NCBI RefSeq assembly: GCF_900090145.1
Contig: NZ_FMHI01000010.1
Location: 62,001-126,000, forward strand
DNA: 64,000 nt
Source of the DNA: Streptomyces sp. WMMB 322
Lineage (GTDB): Bacteria; Actinomycetota; Actinomycetes; Streptomycetales; Streptomycetaceae
Direction: 5' to 3'
The position numbers and the translations under genes are program-made. The notes beneath the pieces were generated by a model. It worked only from the letters and a program-made list of their open reading frames with translations. It was not told where the DNA came from and did not search any database. Below are positions 16,524-24,814 of the stretch, piece after piece; the stretch's first letter is position 1, and the number at the start of each line of letters is the position of its first letter.

Positions 16524-16937
16524 TCAGGCCGGCTGCTGTTCGACGGCCGACGGGTCCATCCACACCACCTCCCAGTGGTGGCCGTCGAGGTCGTAGAAGC
16601 TGCGCCCGTACATGAAGCCGTGGTCCTGCGGCTCGCCTGCGGGGCTGCCGCCCGCAGCGAGGGCCTTGTCGGCCAGTTCGTCGACCGCTGCTCTGCTCTC
16701 GGCGCTCAGCGCGATCATCGTCTCCGTGCTGGTGCGCGCGTCGGCGATCTCCTTCTTCGTGAACGACTTGAAGAAGGGCTCCGTCAGCAGCATGGCGAAG
16801 ATGTCGTCGCTGATCACGAGGCATGCGGCGTTCTCGTCGGAGAACTGTGGATTGAAGCTGTAGCCGAGCCGGGAGAAGAAGTCCCTGGCCTTGGCGAGGT
16901 CCTTCACGGGGAGATTGACGAAGATCTTCTGGGACAC
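16524..16937 (-). CDS. VOC-family protein, PhnB/glyoxalase-like
   Basis: This 137-residue protein starts VSQKIFVNLPVKDLAKARDFF and ends with SFYDLDGHHWEVVWMDPSAV, a pattern common to VOC proteins annotated as extradiol-dioxygenase or glyoxalase-like. The mid-part includes FAMLLTEPFFKSF. The GTG at 16937 has AAGG about eight bases upstream. The function is unknown; it may be a stress or resistance protein. Confidence 0.88.
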   Translation of the reverse strand: MSQKIFVNLPVKDLAKARDFFSRLGYSFNPQFSDENAACLVISDDIFAMLLTEPFFKSFTKKEIADARTSTETMIALSAESRAAVDELADKALAAGGSPAGEPQDHGFMYGRSFYDLDGHHWEVVWMDPSAVEQQPA

Positions 16938-17033
16938 GAGCCGCACCTTCCGCTGGTTCCGTGCACTGCCCGGGTTTCCGCCCGGCCGCGGGGCTTTTCC
17001 CGCTGTTGTGCGGACCACCGGGACGGCCGCAAC

Positions 17034-17840
17034 TCATCGGTGCCGGCCGAGGTTTCCCGCGCCTGCTCTTTCCCGCATCTGCTCGCGACTCGGCTCCGGG
17101 GAGGGGCGCAGCAGCAGCGTGACGAAGCCGAGCGTTCCCCGGTAGCCGCGCAGCCAGCCCTCGCGGTGCGCCGACGCGGCCTTCAGGGCCGCGGCGCTGT
17201 CCGGATGCCCGGGGTGGTCCAGGGCCCACTCGGAGAGCGAACCCGTCCACGCCCACTCGTACTCGTCCCACTCGCCGGGTGTGCTGACATGAGCGTGGAC
17301 GGGCATCCAGCCTGCCGCCGTGACACGGTCGACGGTCGTGGCGAGGTCGTCGAAGTCGCCGGGCGGGGCGTCGAGCGCGGCCAGGGCGGCGCGGGAGGGC
17401 TCCCGCTCCCAGAACCCCTCGCCGATCAGGACGCGGCCCCCTTCCGCCAGCAGCGCTCCCGCCGCGGCCAGGGCCGGCATGAGACCGCCGAAGGCGTGCG
17501 TGGATCCGACGACGCACACCAGGTCGAAGGCGCGGGGCGCGGTGAACCGGGCCGCGTCCTGCTCGTGCAGCGTCAGTTGCCCCTCAACTCCCGCGGCGAG
17601 GGCGGCTTCCCGCGCCCTGGCCAGCGCGGGGGGCGAGAGGTCCACCCCCTCACCGCGGGCCCCCGGCCGGGCGGCCAGCGCACGTACGAGCCAGGCCGCC
17701 TCGCCGCAGCCCAGGTCCAGCAGACGCTCGTCGCCGCGCGGCAGCGCCCGGTCGAGGAGGCGGTCCACGGACGCGTCGTCGAGCGGGGCGGCGACGGGGT
17801 GGTCGCGGTGGGCGAGGCTGCTGATCACTTGACGGTCCAC
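17034..17840 (-). CDS. Class I SAM-dependent methyltransferase
   Basis: This 268-residue protein has the Rossmann methyltransferase motifs: motif I LLDLGCGEAAWLVRAL, an acidic residue at the end of strand 2 (GVDLSPPALARA) and motif IV-like FDLVCVVGSTHAFGG, then GGRVLIGEGFWER. Trp-rich EWDEYEWAWTGSL near residue 195 is common in small-molecule methyltransferases of this type. The start is uncertain: GTGs lie at 17864, 17840 and 17828. The substrate cannot be named. Confidence 0.85.
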   Translation of the reverse strand: MDRQVISSLAHRDHPVAAPLDDASVDRLLDRALPRGDERLLDLGCGEAAWLVRALAARPGARGEGVDLSPPALARAREAALAAGVEGQLTLHEQDAARFTAPRAFDLVCVVGSTHAFGGLMPALAAAGALLAEGGRVLIGEGFWEREPSRAALAALDAPPGDFDDLATTVDRVTAAGWMPVHAHVSTPGEWDEYEWAWTGSLSEWALDHPGHPDSAAALKAASAHREGWLRGYRGTLGFVTLLLRPSPEPSREQMRERAGAGNLGRHR

Positions 17841-17899
17841 GGCGGGGAGTCTGCCGTCCGGCACGCCCGTCGTCCCGCGATTTTCCCGTCGGCGCCCGC

Positions 17900-18595
17900 T
17901 CAGTCCGCGCCGCGCCGCGCGTCCGCCAGCGCCGCCTCCACGCCGGGCTCGTGCGGGCCGAGGAAGTGCGGGTCAGGTGTGACGCCCGCGTCGAACGCCG
18001 CCTTGGCCGCGCCCGGGATCTCCCGCAGGCCGCCCGCGAACCAGGTGGCGTCGTGCGGCTCCGGTACGGCCACGCCGTGGGAGTCGATGCCGGCGGCGCG
18101 GCACAGCGCGGTGGCCCTGCGGATGTGGAAGTCCTGGCTGACCAGGAGAGCCCGCTCGACGCCGAAGACCCGGGCGGCCCGCGTACAGGAGTCCCAGGTG
18201 TCGAATCCCGCGTAGTCGGCCGCGATGTGCCGTTCCGGGACGCCGCGCCGGGTGAGGTAGGTGCGCATGGCGTCCGGTTCGTCGTACTCCTCGCGGCTGT
18301 TGTCGCCGGAGACGAGTACCGCCCGCACCTTCCCGCGCTCGTAGAGGCCGGCGGCGGCGTCGAGCCTGTGGGCGAGGTAGGGGGACGGCTCGCCGTCCCA
18401 CAGCCCGGCACCGAAGACGAGCGCGACGGGCGCGGCCGGCGCGTCGGCGACGCCCGCGCCCGGGCGCACGTCGTCGGTGGCGAGCCGCAGCCAGGTGGCG
18501 GGCAGCAGGCCGAGGACGCAGCACAGCATCGCCGCCTGTACGGCACGTCTGCGGCGGGTTGTCCGGCCGGAGCGGCCGATGAGGCTGTCGGGCAT
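17900..18595 (-). CDS. SanA/YdcF-family (DUF218) envelope protein
   Basis: This 231-residue protein begins with a basic stretch and one membrane helix (about residues 18-38) and continues with a DUF218 domain: ALVFGAGLWDGEPSPYLAHRL, VLVSGDNSREEYDEPDAM and VSQDFHIRRATALCRAAGI. E. coli SanA of this family affects vancomycin exclusion at high temperature. The catalytic role is unknown. The ATG at 18595 has AGGAG at 4-8 nt. It lies downstream of nasA in the same direction but is separated by 166 bp of tandem repeats. Confidence 0.9.
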   Translation of the reverse strand: MPDSLIGRSGRTTRRRRAVQAAMLCCVLGLLPATWLRLATDDVRPGAGVADAPAAPVALVFGAGLWDGEPSPYLAHRLDAAAGLYERGKVRAVLVSGDNSREEYDEPDAMRTYLTRRGVPERHIAADYAGFDTWDSCTRAARVFGVERALLVSQDFHIRRATALCRAAGIDSHGVAVPEPHDATWFAGGLREIPGAAKAAFDAGVTPDPHFLGPHEPGVEAALADARRGAD

Positions 18596-18632
18596 GTCTC
18601 CTGCGACGCGCCGACGGCCCCGCCCGGTTGCG

Positions 18633-18738
18633 GGACCGGCCGCCTTCCGAGACCTTGCGGGACCGGCCGCCTTCCGAGACCTTGCGGGACCGGCCGCCTT
18701 CCGAGACCGGCCGCCTTCCGAGACCGGCCGCCTTCTGA
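18633..18738. repeat. Tandem repeat between nasA and the SanA-like gene
   Basis: Two perfect 27-bp units starting GGACCGGCCGCCTTCCGAG (18633-18659, 18660-18686) are followed by three 17-18-bp units of the core GACCGGCCGCCTTCCGA, the last with one change. Each core contains an inverted CGGCCG. The array starts 24 bp after the nasA stop codon on the minus-strand transcript. Confidence 0.85.
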
Positions 18739-18761
18739 GACCGGCCGCGGGTGGACGGCGC

Positions 18762-21011
18762 TCAGGCGGCAGGCGGCGGTGCCCCGCCTGGCGCGCCGGA
18801 CGGGCCGGAGGCCCCGGGTGATGCCAACTCCACGGGAGTGGACGGCTGTTCGTCCTTCGCCGCCTCCGCGAGCTCCACCCGTACGGCGCAGACCTTGAAC
18901 TCCGGCATCCGTGAGTCCGGGTCCAGTGCCGGATTGGTGAGGGAGTTGGCCCTGCCCTCGCCGTCCCAGTGGAACGGCATGAACACCGTGTCGGGGCGGA
19001 TGCCCCGCGTGATGCGCGCCGGTGCCACCGCGCGCCCGCGCCGCGAGACGACGGCCAGCGAGTCGCCGTCCTTTGCCCCCAGCCGGCCGGCCAGCCGCGG
19101 GTGGAGCTCGACGAACGGGCCCGGGGCCGCCTCGTTGAGCACGCCGACACGGCGGGTCTGCGCGCCCGACTGGTACTGGGAGAGGACGCGGCCCGTCGTC
19201 AGGCGGAGCGGATAGCCCTCGTCGGGTTCCTCGCCGGCCGGACGGTGCATCACCGGGACGAAGCGTGCACGTCCGTCGGGCGTGGCGAAGCCGTCCAGGA
19301 AGAGCCGGGGGGTCCCGGGATGCGGGGAGGTGACGCCGGTGCCCTCGTCCCGACTTCCCTCCGGGCAGGGCCAGAAGACGCCGTCCTCCGCCGCGATGCG
19401 CTCGTAGCTGATGCCCGAGTAGTCGGCCGGGCCGCCCGCCGAGGCGCGGCGCAGCTCGTCGAATACCTCCTCCGGTGCGGCGGGGAAGCCCTTCTCCCAG
19501 CCCAGCCGCGCGGCCAGTTCCTCCAGCACCTCCAGGTCGGTGCGCACGCCCGCGGGAGGGTCGGCCGCCTTGCGGCGCAGCAGCACGCGGCCCTCCAGAT
19601 TCGTCGTCGTGCCCGTCTCCTCCGCCCACTGCGTGACGGGAAGCACGACGTCGGCGAGGCGCGCCGTCTCGGACAGGACGACGTCGCACACGGCGAGGAA
19701 GTCCAGTGCACGCAGCCGCTGTTCGACGTGTGAGGCGTGCGGGGCGGAGACGACGGGGTTCGATCCGGCCACGAACAGCGTCCGCACGTCACCGCCGAGC
19801 GCGTCGAGGAGTTCGTACGCGCTGCGCCCCGGGCCCGGCAGGCTCGCGGCGTCCACACCCCACACCTGCGCCACGTGTTCGCGTGCTGCGGGGTCGTCGA
19901 GCCTGCGGTAGCCGGGCAACTGGTCCGCCTTCTGGCCGTGTTCGCGGCCGCCCTGCCCGTTGCCCTGTCCCGTCAGGCAGCCGTAGCCGGACAGCGGACG
20001 GCCCGGACGTCCCGTCGCCAGGCAGAGGTTGATCCAGGAGCCGACGGTGTCGGTGCCCTTGGACTGCTGTTCCGGTCCGCGCGCGGTGAGCACCATGGCG
20101 TGCTCGGCGTCGCCGAACAGCCGTGCGGCGCGGCGCAGTTCGGGCACGGATACCCCGGTCACCCGCTCCACCAGCTCCGGCCAGTGAGCCATCGCCGCGC
20201 TGCGGGCCCCGGCCCAGCCGGTGGTGCGGCTCTCGACGTACTCGCTGTCGATCCGGCCCTCCGCGATGATCAGATGCAGCAGTCCCAGCGCCAGTGCCAG
20301 ATCGGTGCCCGGCCGCGGCGCGAGGTGGAGGTCGGCCTGCTCGGCGGTGCGGGTGCGGCGCGGATCGACGACGATCAACGTGCCGCCCCGCTCGCGCAGT
20401 TCCGTGAAGTGGCGCAGTGCCGGCGGCATCGTCTCCGCGAGGTTCGAGCCGACGAGGACGACGCAGTCCGTCCGGGCGACGTCCGCCAGCGGGAACGGCA
20501 GCCCCCGGTCGACGCCGAAGGCCCTGGTGCCCGCGGTGGCGGCCGAGGACATGCAGAACCGGCCGTTGTAGTCGATCTGCGAGGTGCCGAGCACGACACG
20601 GGCGAACTTGCCCAGCGCGTAGGCCTTTTCGTTCGTCAGTCCGCCGCCGCCGAAGACACCCGCAGCGTCCGGGCCGTGCTCGGCACGCGTACGCGTCAGG
20701 GCCGCCGCGACGAGATCCAGGGCCTCGTCCCACTCCGCCGGTTCCAGCTCGCCGGAGGACGGGCGCCGCACCAGGGGCCGGGTGAGCCGGGCGTGCGGGG
20801 CGAGGACCTCTGTCGCCGTGCGGCCCTTCACGCACAGCGCGCCCCGGTTCACGGGGAAGCCGGGACGCTCGGCGACCTCAAGTCCCGTCCCGCCGCCCGA
20901 CGTCGAGCCGGACGTCGAGCGGCGCAGCGTCATGCCGCACTGCAACGCGCAGTACGGGCAGTGCGTGTCGGTGCCGGTCCCGGCGGGGGCGGCGGCGAGG
21001 TCGGAGCGCAT
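18762..21011 (-). CDS. nasA: Assimilatory nitrate reductase, molybdopterin oxidoreductase
   Basis: This protein of 749 residues reduces nitrate to nitrite in the cytoplasm. The N-terminal [4Fe-4S] ligands are CPYCALQC and GALCVKG. The bis-MGD domains show GGGGLTNEKAYALGKFARV, CMSSAATAGTRAFG, VLVGSNLAETMP and the C-terminal molydopterin-dinucleotide-binding segment LTTGRVLSQYQSGAQTRR. No signal peptide is present, which fits an assimilatory enzyme. The ATG at 21011 lacks a ribosome binding site, so the mRNA may be leaderless or the start may differ. It diverges from a sirohydrochlorin chelatase gene. Confidence 0.94.
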   Translation of the reverse strand: MRSDLAAAPAGTGTDTHCPYCALQCGMTLRRSTSGSTSGGGTGLEVAERPGFPVNRGALCVKGRTATEVLAPHARLTRPLVRRPSSGELEPAEWDEALDLVAAALTRTRAEHGPDAAGVFGGGGLTNEKAYALGKFARVVLGTSQIDYNGRFCMSSAATAGTRAFGVDRGLPFPLADVARTDCVVLVGSNLAETMPPALRHFTELRERGGTLIVVDPRRTRTAEQADLHLAPRPGTDLALALGLLHLIIAEGRIDSEYVESRTTGWAGARSAAMAHWPELVERVTGVSVPELRRAARLFGDAEHAMVLTARGPEQQSKGTDTVGSWINLCLATGRPGRPLSGYGCLTGQGNGQGGREHGQKADQLPGYRRLDDPAAREHVAQVWGVDAASLPGPGRSAYELLDALGGDVRTLFVAGSNPVVSAPHASHVEQRLRALDFLAVCDVVLSETARLADVVLPVTQWAEETGTTTNLEGRVLLRRKAADPPAGVRTDLEVLEELAARLGWEKGFPAAPEEVFDELRRASAGGPADYSGISYERIAAEDGVFWPCPEGSRDEGTGVTSPHPGTPRLFLDGFATPDGRARFVPVMHRPAGEEPDEGYPLRLTTGRVLSQYQSGAQTRRVGVLNEAAPGPFVELHPRLAGRLGAKDGDSLAVVSRRGRAVAPARITRGIRPDTVFMPFHWDGEGRANSLTNPALDPDSRMPEFKVCAVRVELAEAAKDEQPSTPVELASPGASGPSGAPGGAPPPAA

Positions 21012-21033
21012 TGAGCCAGAGTGGAACGCGCCT

Positions 21034-21130
21034 GTTACGGACGGCCGCGGCCCAGGTAACGAACGGGGCAACGCGTGCTCAGCGCCACGGTCTCCCGCCG
21101 GTGAGGTGGCGGCTGTGAGCGCGACGAAAC
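21034..21130. promoter_or_regulatory. Candidate GlnR half-sites in the nasA promoter region
   Basis: GTTAC (21034-21038) and GTAAC (21056-21060) lie exactly 22 bp apart, and GTGAG-n6-GAAAC is at 21115-21130. These match parts of the GlnR consensus, but the companion GAAAC elements of the first pair are poor. The assignment is weaker than the box at the nir operon. Confidence 0.35.
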
Positions 21131-21185
21131 GAAGTCCGCAGGGCGGCGCAACAGCACGGCAAACTCCCCCCGGCAGTCTCGCCGC

Positions 21186-22286
21186 ATGAAGCCGTCGCCC
21201 GCACCGGAACCCACCCCCGGCCCCGAAGCCCGGCCGCTCCACGGCCTCGAAAGCACGGCGCAGCTCATGACCCGGGTCACCGCACAGCTGAGCACCCAGC
21301 TCACCACCGTGCGGCGGTCCGCCCCCGGCCCCGCACTGGTGGCCGTGGCCCACGGGTCCCGCGATCCGGCCGCGCTGCGCACGGTCTCGGCACTGCTCAC
21401 GTCCGTACGGGCGCTGCGGCCGGGTCTTCGCGTCGAGCTGGGCCACATCGAGCTGAACGAGCCACTGCTGCCGCAGACCCTGGCGGCGCTGCCCGCCCGC
21501 GGCGAAGTGGTCCTCGTCCCCCTGCTGTTCGGACGGGGGCACCACGTCAAGCACGACATCCCGCGAGCTCTGGCCGCCGTGCCGCACCTTCGCGGCAGCG
21601 TCTCCGAACCTCTCGGACCGCACCCGCTGCTCGCCGAGGCCCTGCACGGCCGGCTGACCGAGGCGGTGCGGCGTGAGAACGCCCGCCGCGGCGCAGCCCG
21701 CGGCCAGGGGCAGGCCGGACCGGACGCCGTGGTGCTGGCCTCCGCCGGCTCACGCGACCCGGAGTCGGCCGAGGGCGCGCAGCGGATCGCGGCAGGACTG
21801 CGTGAACGGCTGGGCGGTACCGTCCCCGTGCTCCCCGCGTATGCCTCGGCCGCCCGGCCGACCGTCGCCGAGGCCGTGCACACACTGCGCGCGGCCGGGC
21901 ACGGCCGCATCGCACTCGCCTCGTGCTTCACGGCCCCCGGCCACTTCGCCGCCCGCTGCGCGTCCGCGGCCCCGTGGGCCGCCTCGGCGCCGATCGGCGC
22001 GCATGCCGCGATGGCCCGGCTCGTCCTGCACCGCTACGACGAGGCGCGGTCGGCGGCTGCCGCCGCGGCAACCGTGCGGCTCGTCGGCGCGCAGGGCCCG
22101 GCCGGCCGGTCCTCCACGGGGCCGAGCGGTGTGCCCTGGCCCGCGCACACCGGCCCGGAGGGCGACCGCGGTTGTCCCGTCGCGGCACCGGCCCGGGCCG
22201 AGGGCGGCGGTCCCACGCGTCAAAGTGACGAGCCGTCAGGAGTCCGTGCTTCGCAACCGCCCACTATCGGAGCAATTTGCATATAA
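21186..22286 (+). CDS. Sirohydrochlorin chelatase, CbiX/SirB family
   Basis: This 366-residue protein contains two tandem CbiX-type halves: residues about 50-160 (VAVAHGSRDPAALR, GHIELNEPLLPQTL, VLVPLLFGRGHHVKHDIP) and about 175-285 (VVLASAGSRDPESAEG, ALASCFTAPGHFAARC). The His residues of HGSRD and GHHVKHD are the expected metal and substrate ligands. It should insert iron into sirohydrochlorin to make siroheme for NirB. The last 80 residues are low-complexity. A later in-frame ATG at 21268 is an alternative start. It is divergent from nasA, which supports co-regulation with nitrogen assimilation. Confidence 0.9.
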   Translation: MKPSPAPEPTPGPEARPLHGLESTAQLMTRVTAQLSTQLTTVRRSAPGPALVAVAHGSRDPAALRTVSALLTSVRALRPGLRVELGHIELNEPLLPQTLAALPARGEVVLVPLLFGRGHHVKHDIPRALAAVPHLRGSVSEPLGPHPLLAEALHGRLTEAVRRENARRGAARGQGQAGPDAVVLASAGSRDPESAEGAQRIAAGLRERLGGTVPVLPAYASAARPTVAEAVHTLRAAGHGRIALASCFTAPGHFAARCASAAPWAASAPIGAHAAMARLVLHRYDEARSAAAAAATVRLVGAQGPAGRSSTGPSGVPWPAHTGPEGDRGCPVAAPARAEGGGPTRQSDEPSGVRASQPPTIGAICI

Positions 22287-22342
22287 GCCTCTTTCTCTTC
22301 GTAGGTTCACTTCGTTGCTCATTTCTCAGCGAGAGGAACCAC

Positions 22343-22861
22343 ATGAAGAAGAACGCGATGCGCTTCAGCGTGACGGTCCTGGCAGCGCTGACCCTGGCGA
22401 GCGGAGGAATGTCCCCGGCCCAGGCCGACGAGGGGCACAAGAAGAGCGGCCACGACAAGCGGAACATCGTGGTGAAGGGCGACCACAACCAGATCGTGAT
22501 CGGCGACGAGAACGTGGTCGGCGGGGGCAATGTCAGGAGCTCCGGCCACGGCGAGACCGAGGAGGGCGGCGAGAACGGCGGGAACGGCGAGAACGGCGGA
22601 GTGACCTCGCCGGGCGCGCCGTATGCCACGGTGCGCTCGAACGTCACCTATCTCGCGGAGCGGACCGCGCCGAGGACCTCCGCCGAGGAGATCGCGAGGT
22701 TCAGCGCCGGCACCAAGGTCCCGCTCTCCTGCTACGTCCCCAACGGCGGCGACGTCCATGGCAACACGACCTGGTACAGGGTGCGGCAGGAGGAGCCGTT
22801 CAGGACCGGCTACATCAGCGCCTACTACACCACGCTCACAGGCGCGCTCAGCAGGTGCTGA
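22343..22861 (+). CDS. Small secreted protein with SH3-like C-terminal domain
   Basis: This protein of 172 residues has a signal peptide (MKKNAMRFSVTVLAALTLAS, predicted cut after AQA near residue 34). The mature N-terminus has the repetitive segment NIVVKGDHNQIVIGDENVVG, then a Gly/Asn/Glu-rich linker and a C-terminal domain with SH3-like spacing (ATVRSNVTYLAERTAPRTSA, TTWYRVRQEEPFRTGYIS). Two Cys residues (SCYV and the final SRC) may form a disulfide. The start is set by GAGAGG nine bases upstream. The promoter must lie within the end of the chelatase gene, in an AT-rich stretch near 22270. The function is unknown; a wall-associated role is plausible. Confidence 0.85.
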   Translation: MKKNAMRFSVTVLAALTLASGGMSPAQADEGHKKSGHDKRNIVVKGDHNQIVIGDENVVGGGNVRSSGHGETEEGGENGGNGENGGVTSPGAPYATVRSNVTYLAERTAPRTSAEEIARFSAGTKVPLSCYVPNGGDVHGNTTWYRVRQEEPFRTGYISAYYTTLTGALSRC

Positions 22862-22929
22862 GAAGCTGACCGGGAGCACGTTCCGCGCCGCTGTCCGGCG
22901 CAGGCGGCCGGGACGAGCGGCCGGAACGG

Positions 22930-22986
22930 CGAAGGCCCCGCCCGGGCCGGGTGACCTCACGGCACGCGGCGCGGGCGGGGCCTTCG
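22930..22986. terminator. Strong intrinsic hairpin
   Basis: A perfect 15-bp stem (CGAAGGCCCCGCCCG at 22930-22944 with its complement at 22972-22986) follows the secreted-protein gene by 69 bp and precedes dgt. It should insulate dgt from upstream transcription. Confidence 0.75.
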
Positions 22987-23144
22987 CGTGTTCGGCGAGT
23001 GCCGGGCGGGACCTTCCCGCGTGGGCGGTCGGGCGGACGCGCCCAGCGGTCCGCCGGGCCGGGGTGCCGCCGCGCGGTGTCCCTTCTCCGACGGCGGCCC
23101 CGTGCGGGATCCGCGCCCGGAACCCCTCCCGCTACCGTTCGCGT

Positions 23145-24551
23145 ATGCACGGCACCCGCGACACAGAGACCGCCGGAACCGGCGGCGCTCCCGGCCACTA
23201 CGTCCCCTCCGACCTCGAACGCCGGGCGCCCGAGCCCGACAAGCGGCCGGGGCGCACCGCATTCCAGCGCGACCGTGCGCGCGTGCTGCACTCGGCCGCA
23301 CTGCGCAGGCTCGCCGGCAAGACGCAGGTCGTCGCGCCCGGAACCAGCGGGCAGGCGTGGGACGCCTCTCCGCGCACCCGCCTCACGCACTCCCTGGAGT
23401 GCGCTCAGGTCGGCAGGGAGCTGGGCGCGGCGCTCGGCTGCGACCCGGACCTGGTCGAGACGGCCTGCCTCGCGCACGACCTGGGGCACCCGCCGTTCGG
23501 GCACAACGGCGAACGCGTGCTGAACGAGATCGCCGCACCCTGCGGCGGCTTCGAGGGCAACGCACAGTCGCTGCGCCTGCTCTCCCGGCTGGAGCCCAAG
23601 CGGTTCCTGGAGGCCGGCCCCGCCGGGCCCGCCGGCGCGGCGTCCGCGACGGCAGGCGTCCCCGCAGGCAGAGCGGCCGCGGGCCACGGCGGCACCGGCG
23701 GTTGCGGTGAGACCCTCCGCGTCCCCGTGGGCCTCAACCTCACGCGCGCGGCACTCGACGCGGCCACCAAGTACCCCTGGACGCTGGGCTCCCGCCCCGG
23801 CGACCCCTCGTCGCGGAAGTTCGGCGTCTACGAGGACGACCTTCCCGTCTTCGACTGGGTACGTCGCGGTGCCCCCGCCGACCGTACGTGCTTCGAGGCG
23901 CAGGTCATGGACTGGTCCGACGACGTCGCCTACTCCGTGCACGACGTCGAGGACGGTCTGCACGCCGGCCACCTCGACCCCAATGTGCTCCTCGCCGAAC
24001 CCGAACGCCGGGACATCTTCACCGTCGCCGCGGGACGCTATGCGCCCGACGCCGGTCACGGCGAACTCGCCGAAGCCCTCGACCGGCTGCTGGACCAGGA
24101 GTGGTGGCCGCACGGCTACGACGGCTCCGCCGTGGCGCAGGCCCGGCTCAAGGACGCCACCAGCCAGCTCATCGGCCGGTTCTGCCTCGCCGCCGAGGGC
24201 GCGACCCGGGCGGCGTACGGATCGGGACGCCTCACGCGCTACGCCGCCGAACTCGTTGTCCCGCGCGGCGTGCGGCTGGAGTGCGCGGTGCTCAAGGCCG
24301 TCGCGGACCGCTATGTGATGCAGCGGCCCGACCTGGAGCGGCTGCGGGCGGAACAGCGCGTCGTGCTGGGCGAGTTGGCCGAGGCACTGGTCAAACGGGC
24401 ACCCGAGGGACTCGACCCGCAGTTCCGGGCGCTGTTCGGGGAGGCGGAGGACGAGGCGGCACGGCTGCGCGTCGTCGTCGACCAGATCTCGGCGCTGACG
24501 GACGTCTCGGCCCGCTCGCTGCACGCACGCCTCACGCGGCCCCACTCGTAG
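23145..24551 (+). CDS. dgt: Deoxyguanosinetriphosphate triphosphohydrolase family protein
   Basis: This 468-residue HD-domain enzyme should hydrolyse dNTPs to deoxynucleosides and triphosphate. The metal motif is complete: H in RLTHSLEC, HD in AHDLGHPPFGHNGE and D in MDWSDDVAYSVHDVEDGL. The N-terminal RTAFQRDRARVLHSAALRRL and the cap region FEGNAQSLRLLSRLE are typical of Dgt. An insert of about 40 Gly/Ala-rich residues (after RFLEAG) interrupts the protein before LRVPVGLNLTRAAL. The ATG at 23145 gives the family-typical start. Confidence 0.93.
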   Translation: MHGTRDTETAGTGGAPGHYVPSDLERRAPEPDKRPGRTAFQRDRARVLHSAALRRLAGKTQVVAPGTSGQAWDASPRTRLTHSLECAQVGRELGAALGCDPDLVETACLAHDLGHPPFGHNGERVLNEIAAPCGGFEGNAQSLRLLSRLEPKRFLEAGPAGPAGAASATAGVPAGRAAAGHGGTGGCGETLRVPVGLNLTRAALDAATKYPWTLGSRPGDPSSRKFGVYEDDLPVFDWVRRGAPADRTCFEAQVMDWSDDVAYSVHDVEDGLHAGHLDPNVLLAEPERRDIFTVAAGRYAPDAGHGELAEALDRLLDQEWWPHGYDGSAVAQARLKDATSQLIGRFCLAAEGATRAAYGSGRLTRYAAELVVPRGVRLECAVLKAVADRYVMQRPDLERLRAEQRVVLGELAEALVKRAPEGLDPQFRALFGEAEDEAARLRVVVDQISALTDVSARSLHARLTRPHS

Positions 24552-24590
24552 AGCCCCGCACCACGGTCCGCGCGCCCCGCGCGCCCCGAG

Positions 24591-24640
24591 CGCCGCGCCC
24601 CGCCGCGCCCCGCCGCGCCCCGCCGCGCCCCGCCGCGCCC
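24591..24640. repeat. 10-bp tandem repeat, five perfect copies
   Basis: CGCCGCGCCC is repeated five times without change directly downstream of dgt, with degenerate copies on both sides. It is purely GC and lies in a 263-bp gap between two rightward genes. Confidence 0.8.
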
Positions 24641-24814
24641 CGCCACGGCCCGTCCGGCCCCGAGCGCCGCCGCCCGAACCGACGTGCGGGCGTGGCCCGT
24701 TCGTGTCCGGTTGTGCCCGCCCCCGGCCCGCGGCCTCTTCCCGCTGCCCGCTGTATGCGGGACGCTCGCACGTGGATGTTTCCGTCGGGGGTCAGGTCAG
24801 CGAGGAGGAACCAA

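Noticed and set aside
18633..18738. CRISPR array
   Set aside because: The units are directly adjacent with no unique spacers and no cas genes are present.
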